Assembly: GCA_036387135.1 (NCBI GenBank)
Contig: DASVUH010000045.1
Location: 39,518-103,517, forward strand
Direction: 5' to 3'
From: JALZCH01 sp036387135
GTDB taxonomy: Bacteria > Acidobacteriota > Blastocatellia > Pyrinomonadales > Pyrinomonadaceae
Length of the DNA: 64,000 bases
Made by a program: the position numbers and the translations under genes. The number at the start of each line of letters is the position of its first letter. Position 1 is the stretch's first letter. Positions 29,462 through 38,964 of this stretch are shown here, piece by piece. The notes below the pieces were generated by a model that saw only the letters and a program-made list of their open reading frames with translations, ran no database searches and was not told where the DNA came from.

Positions 29462-31471
29462 TTATCTAAATGGAATCGGAACATCGCCGCTCATTCCAAA
29501 TTGACTGCCGGTAAAAGCTCCCGTAAAGCTGCTGAGACTATACCAGGCTCCGTCTCGATAAACCGCAATGTCTGCGCGCCCGTCGCCATCGTAGTCAGCC
29601 GGAACCGGAGAATCGGTCGAAAGTCCGAACAGAGCGCCGCCGAAACCGCCGTCGGAGCTTCGCCAGATGTACCAATTGCCGCCCCGGAAAACCGCGACAT
29701 CGGCGCGTCCGTCGCCGTCGTAATCGGCTTGAACCGGACGGTCGCCGTTTTTGCCGAAATAAGCTGCGGCAAATTGTCCGTTCGAGCTGTTTAAGCGATA
29801 CCAAAAGCCGCTTGACGGGCGGAACACCGAAATGTCCTCTTTGCCGTCGCCGTCATAATCTCCCGGCGTCGGGATGTCGCCGTCAGCGCCGAATTGCGAG
29901 CCGCCAAAATTGTTGTTGGTTAAATCGAGCGTGTACCAGAATCCGCCATTGGGACGAAAAACCGCTATTTCGGCGCGTCCGTCGCCGGTGTAATCAGCCG
30001 GGACCGGGATGTCGGTGGGAAATCCGAAACCAAAGGCGCGGAAAGCGTTGTTCGAGCTGTTTAAAATATACCAGACGCCCGCGCGAAAAACCGCTATGTC
30101 GGCGATTCTATCGCCGTCATAATCTTCGGAAACCGGACGGTCGCCCGCCGAACCGAAGCTAACGCCTTGAAAATTGCTCAAACCGCTGTTTAAAAGATAC
30201 CAACTGCCGCTCGAAGGGCGGAAAACCGATAAATCGGCTTTTGAATCACGGTCGAAATCGAATTTCGTTTTGGTCAATTGACGGGCTGGGAGACAACTGT
30301 CGCCGCCGGCAACGCTGCCGCTTACCTCGTTGCGCGAAGCCTGACAAAATGTCAGGGGCGTCTCGGTCGTGAGCGTGGCGTTCATAATCGTATTGTCGCA
30401 GCTTTGAGCCGCGTCAACGTGATTGGCGTTGAAATTATGCCCGATTTCGTGCGCCGGAACAGAATATTTCGCCGTTCCGTAAGGAAACCGTCCGTGCATT
30501 CCGTAAGAAACATCCGGTCGGCAAATCGTGTTCATATAAGCGTGACCCCGACCGCGCAGAGCTTCTTTCGACGAAAAGAGCTGCGCCGTGTCGCGCGGAT
30601 AACTGCCGGCGGGAAAATTCGCGTTCCAGTAATTTTTAAAGAACTCCAGAACCGTGACTGTGTTTTGCGCCGGATACGGATCGGCGGCTGTCCAAACGTG
30701 CTGGAAAGTAACGCTGAATGTCACGCCCAACTGGTTTTCATAAATGCCCTCGACCACGTTTAAGATGTTTAATATCTCGTTATTAGCCGCCGTCGCGCCG
30801 CCAAGCTCGGTGACAAACTGAAAATCGGCTTCGGTCGCTATTTCCGCAACTCTCACCATTTGCGGTGACGAAGAAAGAAATTGCTCCGGCTGAGGCAGAT
30901 AAGTTTTCGCCGCCTCACCGATTCTATGAGCTAAGGCTTCGCAATCGAGCGGCGTTTGACCTAACAAATCTTCTGCGCGGTAAACGATTAAGTCCTTGTC
31001 GCTCGCGTTTTGGGAAAATCGCTTCGCCGGTTCGATAAAATAATTAACGCCGCGGCGTACCATTAAGCCTTCGATTTCTTCGTCGGAAATCGTCAAACGC
31101 AAGCGCGAGTTTTCCTCGCCGACGATTTCGCCTTGAAACGTTTGCAGCTTCGGCGCGGGCAGCGCGCGTTTAACCCCGTTCGCGCCCGTTTCTTCGGCGC
31201 GATAATTGGGCGACAGCAAATTTCGCGGTCTTAGACGAAGCTCCAGATTATCACCGCCGGTTTTTATTTTGAGATTTCGGTTGCTGAGGACATCGCGAAA
31301 AGCCGTTTGCGGGGCTGTTTGAACCAAATCAAATTTACGGAATTTCTGATTTAATTCCGAGGCTAATTGTTGAGGAATCTGTTCGCCGCCCGATTGCGCC
31401 AGAACGCATTGGCATAACGCGAAGACAACCAGAAATAGGGTAAAACCCTGAGGGAATTTCTTTTGAGCCAT
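29462..31471 (-). CDS. Secreted metzincin protease with FG-GAP/VCBS repeats
   Basis: 669 residues. Signal peptide residues 1-25 (FLVVFALCQCVLAQ). A propeptide-like region to about residue 200 is followed by a reprolysin-like catalytic domain: PAHEIGHNFNANHVD has the full HExxHxxxxxH zinc site. The C-terminal about 270 residues are seven FG-GAP/VCBS-like units of about 45 residues with the calcium-loop pattern DYDGDGRADIAVFR and the partner YYLLNSSN...FG. The repeats form a beta-propeller or Ca-binding stack. It likely degrades proteins outside the cell. Confidence 0.92.
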   Translation of the reverse strand: MAQKKFPQGFTLFLVVFALCQCVLAQSGGEQIPQQLASELNQKFRKFDLVQTAPQTAFRDVLSNRNLKIKTGGDNLELRLRPRNLLSPNYRAEETGANGVKRALPAPKLQTFQGEIVGEENSRLRLTISDEEIEGLMVRRGVNYFIEPAKRFSQNASDKDLIVYRAEDLLGQTPLDCEALAHRIGEAAKTYLPQPEQFLSSSPQMVRVAEIATEADFQFVTELGGATAANNEILNILNVVEGIYENQLGVTFSVTFQHVWTAADPYPAQNTVTVLEFFKNYWNANFPAGSYPRDTAQLFSSKEALRGRGHAYMNTICRPDVSYGMHGRFPYGTAKYSVPAHEIGHNFNANHVDAAQSCDNTIMNATLTTETPLTFCQASRNEVSGSVAGGDSCLPARQLTKTKFDFDRDSKADLSVFRPSSGSWYLLNSGLSNFQGVSFGSAGDRPVSEDYDGDRIADIAVFRAGVWYILNSSNNAFRAFGFGFPTDIPVPADYTGDGRAEIAVFRPNGGFWYTLDLTNNNFGGSQFGADGDIPTPGDYDGDGKEDISVFRPSSGFWYRLNSSNGQFAAAYFGKNGDRPVQADYDGDGRADVAVFRGGNWYIWRSSDGGFGGALFGLSTDSPVPADYDGDGRADIAVYRDGAWYSLSSFTGAFTGSQFGMSGDVPIPFR

Positions 31472-31722
31472 TTTTTTAAATAAACTTTTCGGGCAAGTTC
31501 CGCCGTTAAGTTTCGACTATCTTGAGAGTGCGGTGAAGATGTTTTTAAGGCGGGTTGCGCCTAAGAGCAAATTACTCTTTTAACTGATATTTCGTCAATA
31601 ATTGTTCGTAAATTTTTGTCAATATTTATAAAGAGAAAATAACGGTTTGTCAAACAGACCGAAAATGTAAAATTTTGATAATTTTTCGTTTATTTTGACG
31701 ATTGCCTTTTGGAGAAATTTTC

Positions 31723-32196
31723 TTGAAAAACAATTTCGTGAGTTGGAGCTGGCGACGAATGCCGCGAAAAATGCGGCGATTTTTGGTGCGCTTGACGCAG
31801 TCGAGCTTTACGGTTTCCGCCGTCGGCGTTGTTTTCGACGAGGCGCAAAACGTTCTACTTCTCAAACACTTGATTCGCGCCAATCGCTCCGGCTGGGGGC
31901 TTCCCGGCGGTTTTTTAAATCCGGGCGAGCAGCCGGAAAACGCGCTCAAACGCGAATTGATGGAAGAAGTCGGAATCAATATAACCGACTTGCGGCACGT
32001 TAAAACGCGAACGGTAGGCAGCCACGTTGAAATAATTTATGTTTGCCGCGCCGAAAACACCGACGCCAAACCAAAGAAAGGCGAAATCGTTGACGCGGGT
32101 TGGTTCCAAATTGACGAGGTTAAAACGGAAATTCCGACAATCGAGCGCGAACACATACGGCTGGCGCTAAAGATTTCTGAAAAACCGCAAAATTGA
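31723..32196 (+). CDS. Nudix hydrolase
   Basis: 157 residues from the TTG at 31723, which has TTGGAGA eight bases before it; an ATG at 31702 is the alternative but overlaps that site. The Nudix box GGFLNPGEQPENALKRELMEEVG matches GX5EX7REUXEEXGU in full, so diphosphate-X hydrolase activity is expected; the substrate is unknown. It lies shortly before the phosphoribosyltransferase gene. Confidence 0.88.
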   Translation: MKNNFVSWSWRRMPRKMRRFLVRLTQSSFTVSAVGVVFDEAQNVLLLKHLIRANRSGWGLPGGFLNPGEQPENALKRELMEEVGINITDLRHVKTRTVGSHVEIIYVCRAENTDAKPKKGEIVDAGWFQIDEVKTEIPTIEREHIRLALKISEKPQN

Positions 32197-32245
32197 GTTA
32201 TGCTTTTCCTTAGCAATTTTAAAGTTTTTATTTTAAGGAGGACGA

Positions 32246-32863
32246 ATGGTTAATTTGATACCGACATCCGAATCGGTGATGGAAATATTGGAAAAAACCG
32301 GAGCTTATCGAAAGGGACATTTTGTTTACCCGTCGGGCAAACACGCCGGGCATTATTTTCAAATGCCGCTAGCTTTTCGTCATTACGACACGGCGAGAAT
32401 TTTGGCGGTCGGTTTGAGCCGTCTGTTCCGGCTCGAACGCGATATTTCGAGCCGCCTGCCGAAAATTTCGATTATCAGCCCGAGTCCGGGCGGAATTCCG
32501 GTCGCTTTCGGCGTGCGCGAAGCCTTGAGCGCGAACCAGATTTATTGGACTGAGCTGGAAGACGGAAAACGGCAATTCCGGCAATATATCAAAGAAGGCG
32601 AAGTTTATCCGTGTATTCTGGTTGACGACATTATTCGCTCCGGCAGAGCAATGCAGGAAGCCGCCGAACGAGTCAAAGAAATGGGAGCGGAAATAATCGG
32701 CTGCGGCGCAATCGTCCGTTTTAAAGACGCGCCGACGCACATCGCCGATATTCCGATTCAATCGCTCGTCGAATTCGATGTGGATTTTTACGAGACCGGA
32801 GAAGAATTGCAAAAAACCGAAAACGTCGGCGCAGACGAAGCCGAGGAAAAAGTTCGCTTCTAG
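32246..32863 (+). CDS. Phosphoribosyltransferase, orotate-PRT-like
   Basis: 205 residues. FVYPSGKHAGHYFQMPLAFR is like the orotate phosphoribosyltransferase N-terminus (PyrE), SPSPGGIPVAFGVRE is the flexible loop region and CILVDDIIRSGRAM is the PRPP-binding motif with two acidic residues. PyrE makes OMP from orotate and PRPP. The C-terminal tail is acidic and longer than usual, so a paralogous role is possible. TTAAGGAGGAC precedes the ATG. Confidence 0.82.
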   Translation: MVNLIPTSESVMEILEKTGAYRKGHFVYPSGKHAGHYFQMPLAFRHYDTARILAVGLSRLFRLERDISSRLPKISIISPSPGGIPVAFGVREALSANQIYWTELEDGKRQFRQYIKEGEVYPCILVDDIIRSGRAMQEAAERVKEMGAEIIGCGAIVRFKDAPTHIADIPIQSLVEFDVDFYETGEELQKTENVGADEAEEKVRF

Positions 32864-32869
32864 CGAAGC

Positions 32870-32955
32870 AAGTCAAAAGTAAAAAGGCAAAAATAAGGAA
32901 TATTTTAAAGCTTTAATTCCGAACTTTTGCCTTTTGCCTTTTTACTTTTGACTTT
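32870..32955 (+). repeat. Microrepeat hairpin (aaaagta/aaaaggc words)
   Basis: Arms over 35 bases long around CTTTAATTCC; the sequence is nearly that of the element before Ro60 (7883-7966). It lies between the convergent PRT and recR genes and may serve as a bidirectional terminator. Confidence 0.88.
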
Positions 32956-32957
32956 AT

Positions 32958-33578
32958 TTATATCTCGTGTCGGTTGGCGAGGGCTTTATCCATCGTTACT
33001 TCGTCAACGAAATCCAAATCCGAACCGACCGGCATTCCCATTGCGATTCGCGTAGTGCGAACGCCCAAAGGTTTCAATAATCTGGCAACATAGCTTGCCG
33101 TCGCTTCGCCTTCGGTGTTCGGATTGGTCGCTAAAATAATTTCCTTGACATCAATACCGTCGTTGTGTTCGGGGTCGAGCCGAGGAATCAAATTTTGCAG
33201 CATCAATTCGTCCGGTCCGACGCCGCGAATCGGCGACAGCGAGCCGTGCAGAACGTGATACAAACCTTTGTAAGAGCGTGTTTTTTCGACCGCGACAAGG
33301 CTGTAAGGCTCTTCGACAACGCAGATCAAAGCGCGGTCGCGTCCCGGCGACGAACAAATCCGGCACGGGTTTTCGTTGATTTCGGTTAAATTGTTACAAA
33401 CTTTGCAAAAAGTGATTCGGTCTTTCACGTCCCGAATCGCATCCGCCAGCCGCTCGACTTCTTCTTTCGGACGCCGCAGCAAATAAAAAGCCATCCGCTG
33501 CGCTGACTTCTGCCCGATGCTCGGCAGACGTTTAAATTCGTCAATTAATTTAGCTACTGATTCTGAATATTCAAGCAT
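32958..33578 (-). CDS. recR: Recombination protein RecR
   Basis: 206 residues. RecR acts with RecF and RecO to load RecA at gaps. Motifs present: the N-terminal helix-hairpin-helix LPSIGQKSAQRMAFYLLRR, the zinc finger CKVCNNL...CRICSS, and the Toprim domain with CVVEEPYSLVAVE. It is downstream of ybaB, the usual pair; the intergenic region contains a microrepeat hairpin. Confidence 0.97.
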   Translation of the reverse strand: MLEYSESVAKLIDEFKRLPSIGQKSAQRMAFYLLRRPKEEVERLADAIRDVKDRITFCKVCNNLTEINENPCRICSSPGRDRALICVVEEPYSLVAVEKTRSYKGLYHVLHGSLSPIRGVGPDELMLQNLIPRLDPEHNDGIDVKEIILATNPNTEGEATASYVARLLKPLGVRTTRIAMGMPVGSDLDFVDEVTMDKALANRHEI

Positions 33579-33582
33579 TCAA

Positions 33583-33684
33583 TTGCGGATTGCGGATTGC
33601 GGATTGCGGATTTTAGGGATTAGAAAAGCAATTTCAAAAATAAAATTCAATATTCAATCCGCAATCCGCAATCCGCAATCCGCA
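33583..33684 (+). repeat. Microrepeat hairpin (gcggatt words) between ybaB and recR
   Basis: The left arm has four GCGGATT units, the right arm four AATCCGC units, exact 7-base periodicity, with about 35 bases of loop. Inside a transcription unit it may adjust expression of recR relative to ybaB. Confidence 0.92.
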
Positions 33685-33685
33685 T

Positions 33686-33991
33686 TTAAAACATTCCGGG
33701 CGGCAGCATTCCGCCGATTTTGCTTTGCATCGCTTCTTCGACTTTGCGATTGGCTTCGTTGACGGCGGCGACAATCAAATCCTGTAGAATTTCAACGTCG
33801 TCTTTCGCCGCTTCTTCCTGAATTTTAACGCTGACGACTTCGTGATTGCCGCGCATTTGCACCGTCACGATTCCGCCGCCGACCGATGCTTCGACGACCA
33901 GAGCTTCCATCTCTTTCGCCATTTTTTCCTGCATTTGCTGCGCCTGTTTCATCAATTGTTGCGGGTTAAAACCGCCGCCCGGAAATTTCAT
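33686..33991 (-). CDS. ybaB: YbaB/EbfC nucleoid-associated protein
   Basis: 101 residues, full length. LMKQAQQMQEKMAKEMEAL and VTVQMRGNHEVVSVKI are characteristic of the YbaB/EbfC DNA-binding family. Usually found just upstream of recR, as here; the glycine- and methionine-rich C-terminus is typical. Confidence 0.95.
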   Translation of the reverse strand: MKFPGGGFNPQQLMKQAQQMQEKMAKEMEALVVEASVGGGIVTVQMRGNHEVVSVKIQEEAAKDDVEILQDLIVAAVNEANRKVEEAMQSKIGGMLPPGMF

Positions 33992-34084
33992 AATTACTCG
34001 CTTTCTTTGGTTAAAATTTCAAACTTTAAGCTTTAATTATAACATTTGCGCCCGCCGCTTGTCTCAAAGTAATCATTGCAAAAA

Positions 34085-36442
34085 TCAAAGTTTTATTTGC
34101 CTGAGCCGCAAGGCATTCGCAATAACCGAAACCGAGCTGAACGTCATCGCCGCGCTCGCAATCATCGGGCTGAGGAGCAAACCGAAGAACGGATACAAAA
34201 CTCCCGCCGCAATCGGAACTCCAACCAAGTTGTAAATGAAAGCGAAAAACAGATTCTGACGAATATTTTTCATCGTCGCGCGGCTTAAATTTTTCGCTCG
34301 CAAAATTCCGCGCAAATCACCGCGCAAAAGCGTGATGTCTGCGGATTCGATGGCGACATCTGTTCCGGTTCCCATCGCAATTCCGACATCCGATTGCGCC
34401 AGCGCCGGAGCGTCGTTAACGCCGTCGCCAGCCATCGCCACAATTTTGCCCTGCGATTGTAATTCTTTAATCCTGGCGGCTTTTTGTTCGGGCAAAACAT
34501 CGGCAAAAACCCGGTCAATGCCGAGCTTTTTCGCTACGGCTTCCGCAGTTTTCGCATTATCGCCGGTCATCATTACGACTTCGATATTCTGTTTGCGCAG
34601 CGCCGTGATCGCTTCTTTCGCAGATTCTTTGATTGTATCCGCAACGCCGAGAAGCCCCTTTAATTTGCCGTCAGCCGCGACAAACATCACGGTGTTCCCG
34701 GCGGCGCGAAGTTCGTCAGCCGTTTCGACGCTCGACAATTCAACGCCGTTTTCTTTCATTAATGTGATGTTGCCGAGCAAAATCTTTCTGCCTTCGATTG
34801 TTCCGAAAACTCCTTTGCCGGTAACGGTCTCAAAATCTTTGACTTCCGTAAGCACGATGCCGCGCTCTTGCGCGCCGCCAATGATTGCTTCCGCCAAAGG
34901 ATGCTCGCTCGATTTTTCCAGACTCGCGGCAACTCTTAAAATTTGGTCTTCGCTCAAATCAGCTAACGCGACAACTTTTTGCAGACGCGGTTTGCCTTCG
35001 GTCAAAGTTCCGGTTTTATCAACGACAATCACGTTGACCTTTTCCAAAATTTCAAGGGCTTCGGCTTTTTTGATTAAAATGCCGTGCCGCGCGCCATGTC
35101 CGCTACCGACCATTATTGACATCGGCGTCGCCAAACCGAGCGCGCACGGGCAGGCGATAATCAAAACCGAAACAGCCGCCACAAGCGCGTAAGTCAAGCT
35201 GCCGAAAATCAGCCAGACGACAAACGCGACAATCGCAACCAAAACCACCGCCGGGACAAAGTAGCTTGAAACCGCGTCGGCTACTCTTTGAATCGGCGCG
35301 CGAGAACGCTGCGCTTCGCCGACCATTCTGACGATTTGCGCAAGCAAAGTATCGCTGCCGACTCGTTCCGCACGCATCACAAAGCCGCGTCTGCCGTTGA
35401 TTGTTCCGCCGATTACTTTGTCGCCCGCCGTTTTCTCAACCGGAACCGACTCGCCCGTAATCATTGATTCGTCAACGGCGGATTCGCCCTCTAATATCGT
35501 GCCGTCCGTCGGGATTTTCTCGTTTGCCCTGACTCTTAATTTTGCGCCTGTCTCAACGTGCTGAAGCGGAATTTCGGTTTCCGTTCCGTCGTCGGCAACG
35601 ATTGTCGCCGTTTCCGGCGCAAGCTGAAGAAGCTCTCGGATTGCGCTCGAAGTCCGGCTGCGTGCGCTCAATTCGAGAACCTGACCGAGCAAAACAAGAG
35701 TTGTAATCACCGCCGCCGCTTCAAAATAGGCGGCAATAATTCCCGTATGTTCATTTCTGAGCGTTGCCGGAAACAAATCGGGTAAAAACAGCGCAAAGAG
35801 ACTGAAAATGTACGCCGCGCCCGTGCCGAGGGCGATCAGCGTAAACATATTCGGGCTGACGTTTTTAATTGAATCCCAGGCTCTCTGAAAAAATGGAAAT
35901 CCGCCCCACAGAACCACCGGCGTCGCCAGCGCAAATTGAATCCACAACGAAATATTGGGAGAAATTACCGAATGAAAATTCGGCAGCATTTCCGCCATCG
36001 CCAGAACAAAAACCGGAACGGTCAAAACGGCTGAAATCCCAAAACGCCGTTTCATATCCAGAAATTCGGCGTCGGGTTCGTCATCGAGCGAAATAATTTT
36101 CGGTTCGAGCGCCATTCCGCAAATCGGACAATTTCCGGGACCGATTTGAACAATCTCCGGGTGCATCGGGCAAGTGTATTCGACGTTTTTCGAGCTTTCC
36201 GGTTTTTCGACCGTCACAGTTGCAGGTTTGTGTCCGTGATGATTGCAACAGCTCCCAGCATGCGCATCCGCTTTCGGTTCTAGAAAACTTTCCGGGTTTG
36301 CCTGAAATTTTCCCAGACAACTTTTGCTGCAAAAATAATAAGTTTCACCGTTGTAATCGTAGCTGCCTGCGGCTTTTTCAGGGACGATTTTCATTCCGCA
36401 AACCGGATCAATCACCTGTGTCAAAGTTTGTAGTTCCTTCAT
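34085..36442 (-). CDS. copA: Copper-transporting P1B-type ATPase with YHS and metal-binding N-domains
   Basis: 785 residues from the ATG at 36442, preceded by GAGGTGG. N-terminal YHS domain (DPVCGMKIV...YYFCSKSCLGKF), a HGHK/His-rich linker, and a heavy-metal-binding segment YTCPMHPEIVQIGPGNCPICGMAL. The ATPase core: eight predicted membrane segments, the copper-specific IACPCALGLATP (CPC), phosphorylation DKTGTLTEG, TGDNAKTAEAV, and GDGVNDAPALAQSDVGIAMG. It exports Cu+ (or Ag+) out of the cytoplasm. It is controlled by the MerR-type gene immediately upstream. Confidence 0.95.
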   Translation of the reverse strand: MKELQTLTQVIDPVCGMKIVPEKAAGSYDYNGETYYFCSKSCLGKFQANPESFLEPKADAHAGSCCNHHGHKPATVTVEKPESSKNVEYTCPMHPEIVQIGPGNCPICGMALEPKIISLDDEPDAEFLDMKRRFGISAVLTVPVFVLAMAEMLPNFHSVISPNISLWIQFALATPVVLWGGFPFFQRAWDSIKNVSPNMFTLIALGTGAAYIFSLFALFLPDLFPATLRNEHTGIIAAYFEAAAVITTLVLLGQVLELSARSRTSSAIRELLQLAPETATIVADDGTETEIPLQHVETGAKLRVRANEKIPTDGTILEGESAVDESMITGESVPVEKTAGDKVIGGTINGRRGFVMRAERVGSDTLLAQIVRMVGEAQRSRAPIQRVADAVSSYFVPAVVLVAIVAFVVWLIFGSLTYALVAAVSVLIIACPCALGLATPMSIMVGSGHGARHGILIKKAEALEILEKVNVIVVDKTGTLTEGKPRLQKVVALADLSEDQILRVAASLEKSSEHPLAEAIIGGAQERGIVLTEVKDFETVTGKGVFGTIEGRKILLGNITLMKENGVELSSVETADELRAAGNTVMFVAADGKLKGLLGVADTIKESAKEAITALRKQNIEVVMMTGDNAKTAEAVAKKLGIDRVFADVLPEQKAARIKELQSQGKIVAMAGDGVNDAPALAQSDVGIAMGTGTDVAIESADITLLRGDLRGILRAKNLSRATMKNIRQNLFFAFIYNLVGVPIAAGVLYPFFGLLLSPMIASAAMTFSSVSVIANALRLRQIKL

Positions 36443-36507
36443 TTTCCACCTCACGTTTTATAGCACTGAGCATCGGTAAAAACTAATTCCGAATCGCTCG
36501 CATTAAC

Positions 36508-36539
36508 AGCTTACAACCTGTCAGCAGGTGTCAAGTCAA
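36508..36539 (-). promoter_or_regulatory. MerR-type metal-responsive promoter/operator of copA
   Basis: On the minus strand TTGACT (-35, overlapping the end of merR) and TAAGCT (-10) are separated by 20 bases containing the dyad ACCTG-CTGA-CAGGT. The long spacer with central dyad is the hallmark of MerR-family activator sites, where the regulator twists DNA on metal binding. Confidence 0.75.
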
Positions 36540-36955
36540 GCGCTTTTTTGCATTTCAGCAACCGATTCGATTAAGTGACAAACCGATTCGCCGTTGGGCA
36601 TCGAATTTTCCATTTCCGACCAATCCGTCAAAGCTCGTTTCATCTTCTTTTGAAGCTGTTTTAATTCTTCGATTTTCCGCCTGTTTTCTTCGATCCGCCG
36701 TTCGACAATTTCTCTGACCATTGGACACGGCGAGTTGCCGTGTTTGGCTTCGTCCAAAATCTGCGAAATTTCCGCGAGCGTAAAACCCAATTCTTTTGCC
36801 GCAACGATAAAACGCAGTCTCGTCACATCCGAAGGTTTATAAATCTTATAATTGTTGCTCGGCTGGCGCGACGGTTTTAAAAGCCCGATGCGCGTGTAAT
36901 AACGAACCGTAAAAAGCGACACTTCAGCACGTTTGGCTAAAACATTACCGGTCAT
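36536..36955 (-). CDS. MerR-family metal-responsive regulator
   Basis: 139 residues. N-terminal winged helix: LAKRAEVSLFTVRYYTRIGLLKPSRQ; then the dimerisation helix LQKKMKRAL. Cysteines are in SPCPMV and ESVCHLI, plausible Cu/Zn ligands. MerR proteins activate promoters with elongated spacers, and such a site lies directly downstream before copA; it is presumably copper-sensing (CueR-like), although the C-terminal two-Cys loop typical of CueR is not clear. Confidence 0.88.
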   Translation of the reverse strand: MTGNVLAKRAEVSLFTVRYYTRIGLLKPSRQPSNNYKIYKPSDVTRLRFIVAAKELGFTLAEISQILDEAKHGNSPCPMVREIVERRIEENRRKIEELKQLQKKMKRALTDWSEMENSMPNGESVCHLIESVAEMQKSA

Positions 36956-37135
36956 ACATATCTCTCCACACTAATTCTTATTTTAAATTATAATCTTCTT
37001 TTAGTTTAGCCGAAATTAAAAGCCAGCAGATTCTGCTGTCACTCGAATCGCCGACTGACTGAAATGCCGCGCAACATTTGCCGCCGAGTGTTATAATTTG
37101 TTTTTAACAAGTAAGAATTTAGAGCCGGAGGATTT

Positions 37136-37444
37136 ATGCAGGCAAAACCAAACAAAACGATTCTGCGCGGACGTGTAAAGTCAATCGAGCCGCACGCTCT
37201 CGGAGCAGAGATTGAGCTGGAGGTTTCTCAGAATAGCTCGCCCGACCCGGAGGAAGATTTTCTGCGTTGCGAACCGGGAACGACGCTCAAGGCTTATTTC
37301 GCCGATGTCGAACAAAATCCGTTGAGCATCGGCGACGAAGTGCAGGCACAAGCGAGCTTGGCGGCAGATGCATTTGGCGGCAAAGCAATTTTTGAATCTG
37401 TTTCGCAAATTAAAAAAACTGAAAAAACAGCGAAAAAGAAATAG
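37136..37444 (+). CDS. Small protein of unknown function, lysine-rich tail
   Basis: 102 residues preceded by GGAGGA and ATG at the right spacing. The composition suggests an OB-like or TOBE-like beta fold (ILRGRVKSIEPHALGAEIELEVSQ, GTTLKAYFADVEQNPLSIGDEVQAQASL), with a basic KKTEKTAKKK tail. I do not assign a family. Confidence 0.65.
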   Translation: MQAKPNKTILRGRVKSIEPHALGAEIELEVSQNSSPDPEEDFLRCEPGTTLKAYFADVEQNPLSIGDEVQAQASLAADAFGGKAIFESVSQIKKTEKTAKKK

Positions 37445-37551
37445 AAAGAAAATGCAATTTCGCCTAAGCTGAAATGTTTTGAAGACAACTTTCGGACTGT
37501 GTTTAGCTTAAAACCTCAGCCCGAAGGTTGAATCCTGAAATCCGGTTATCG

Positions 37552-38949
37552 TTAAACTTTAACGTCAACCGTAATTTCGCCGGTGTTTTCCGCGATGTTC
37601 TTCAAGCTCACGCCCGTTGGCGTGCCGTCATTGGCTCTGGTCGAAGGCATGGTCGCATCGTCAACCTGTTTAACATTTTTCGAGCCGGGAAATAAATCTC
37701 CCGTGTCTCCGTCATTGCGGTTAAATTCCAAATCGCGTTTGCCGTCCGCCTGCACCAATCCGACTAGATAACTCAACGGATTGGTGTTTGAGGGTTGTCG
37801 TTCGTCAACGTGCCAAAGCGCCATCCCCGAACCCGGTAGAGCCGAATCGCGCCCGGTTTTCTGGCGGTTTTCAATCAGAAAGTATTCGGGTCCTGATTTG
37901 CCTTTGCTCCATAAACGATAACAATGGCTTTTGCCGCTCGCCAAAGTTTTGAGCTGAATGGTTCTCGCCGTTTTGACGTTGGTCGGCTTGATCCAACCGA
38001 GCTTTGCCAAACACCAGCAGCTCATCCGTACCGGCTTGTTTCCGCCTCCGCCCCAAGAACCGCCGCTCATCAAACACCAATTGCCGATGCCTTTCGACAG
38101 ATAGTTTGAATCATACAAATCCGGCAAACCTAAAACGTGCCCGAATTCGTGCGAGAACACACCGACTCTGCCGTCTTCCGGTTCGGTCGAATATGTCGAA
38201 ACTCGAACCCCGTTGTTAACGAACGATGTCGGCAGCAACCATTTGTGCGACCAAATTTTGTGCGGGCGGACCGCCGGGTCAGGCTCGGCTTCCGCCCCGC
38301 CCCCGGCGTGAATTAGAAAAATCCCGTCAACAAAACCGTCGCCGTCGGTGTCGAAACGCGCCAGACTATCGGTGCGGCAAAACTCCGTCAAAGCGTCCAC
38401 CAACAAACCCGGTGTATTATTCGGAAAATTCGTACCAGTTCCGCTTTGCCCATTTGTATAAAAACTGTAGGGTCGCGGAGCGCGAATATATCCGATAACT
38501 TCGCCGGTAACTTTCAATTTTCCGTAGGATAATTCTTTGTAAATCGAAGTCATCGAATCGGGATTCGTCGGGTCGAACAGCATTCTTTCAAACTCTGCCG
38601 CCGGACGAGTCCCCACGTTATCGCTAAAATCAACCATCAACGCCAGAGCGTGCAAATTTCTCGTGGCGGCAGCGGGCGTTGAAAGACTGAGTACATCTGA
38701 CGGGGGGGCATTTAACGGCGCGTGCGCCGCCAGCGTCCCGGCTTCTTCCGGCGGATAAAATACGCCATCGTTAAATCCAAGCGGGCGCAGGACATTTGCC
38801 GTAACCAATCCCATCGCCGCCGCCAGGCGGACATCGCCGCGCGAAAGAGCGAAACTTTGCTGTATCTGATGTTTTACGTTTTCAACTACGTCCGGCGCCG
38901 CTGAACAAGTCGTAGGACCGTGTTCGTATCGGTGAACATTTTTTTTCAT
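37552..38949 (-). CDS. M6-type metalloprotease
   Basis: 465 residues from the ATG at 38949 following AAAGGA. The zinc site SHEFGHVLGLPDLYD and the GIGNWCLMSGGSWGG turn identify the M6/InhA-like family. The central part LHALALMVDFSDNVGTR also fits. No signal peptide is visible, so either export needs another route or the N-terminus differs. A C-terminal beta region ends VDV. Isolated gene, in the opposite direction to its neighbours. Confidence 0.9.
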   Translation of the reverse strand: MKKNVHRYEHGPTTCSAAPDVVENVKHQIQQSFALSRGDVRLAAAMGLVTANVLRPLGFNDGVFYPPEEAGTLAAHAPLNAPPSDVLSLSTPAAATRNLHALALMVDFSDNVGTRPAAEFERMLFDPTNPDSMTSIYKELSYGKLKVTGEVIGYIRAPRPYSFYTNGQSGTGTNFPNNTPGLLVDALTEFCRTDSLARFDTDGDGFVDGIFLIHAGGGAEAEPDPAVRPHKIWSHKWLLPTSFVNNGVRVSTYSTEPEDGRVGVFSHEFGHVLGLPDLYDSNYLSKGIGNWCLMSGGSWGGGGNKPVRMSCWCLAKLGWIKPTNVKTARTIQLKTLASGKSHCYRLWSKGKSGPEYFLIENRQKTGRDSALPGSGMALWHVDERQPSNTNPLSYLVGLVQADGKRDLEFNRNDGDTGDLFPGSKNVKQVDDATMPSTRANDGTPTGVSLKNIAENTGEITVDVKV

Positions 38950-38964
38950 CTTTTTTCCTTTCAC

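Noticed and set aside
29500..30260. Repetitive DNA of about 135-base period as a mobile or CRISPR-like repeat
   Set aside because: It encodes FG-GAP/VCBS protein repeats in one open frame.
33583..33684. Repeated gcggatt units as a possible CRISPR array
   Set aside because: The units are 7 bases, directly tandem and without spacers, and form a mirror hairpin.
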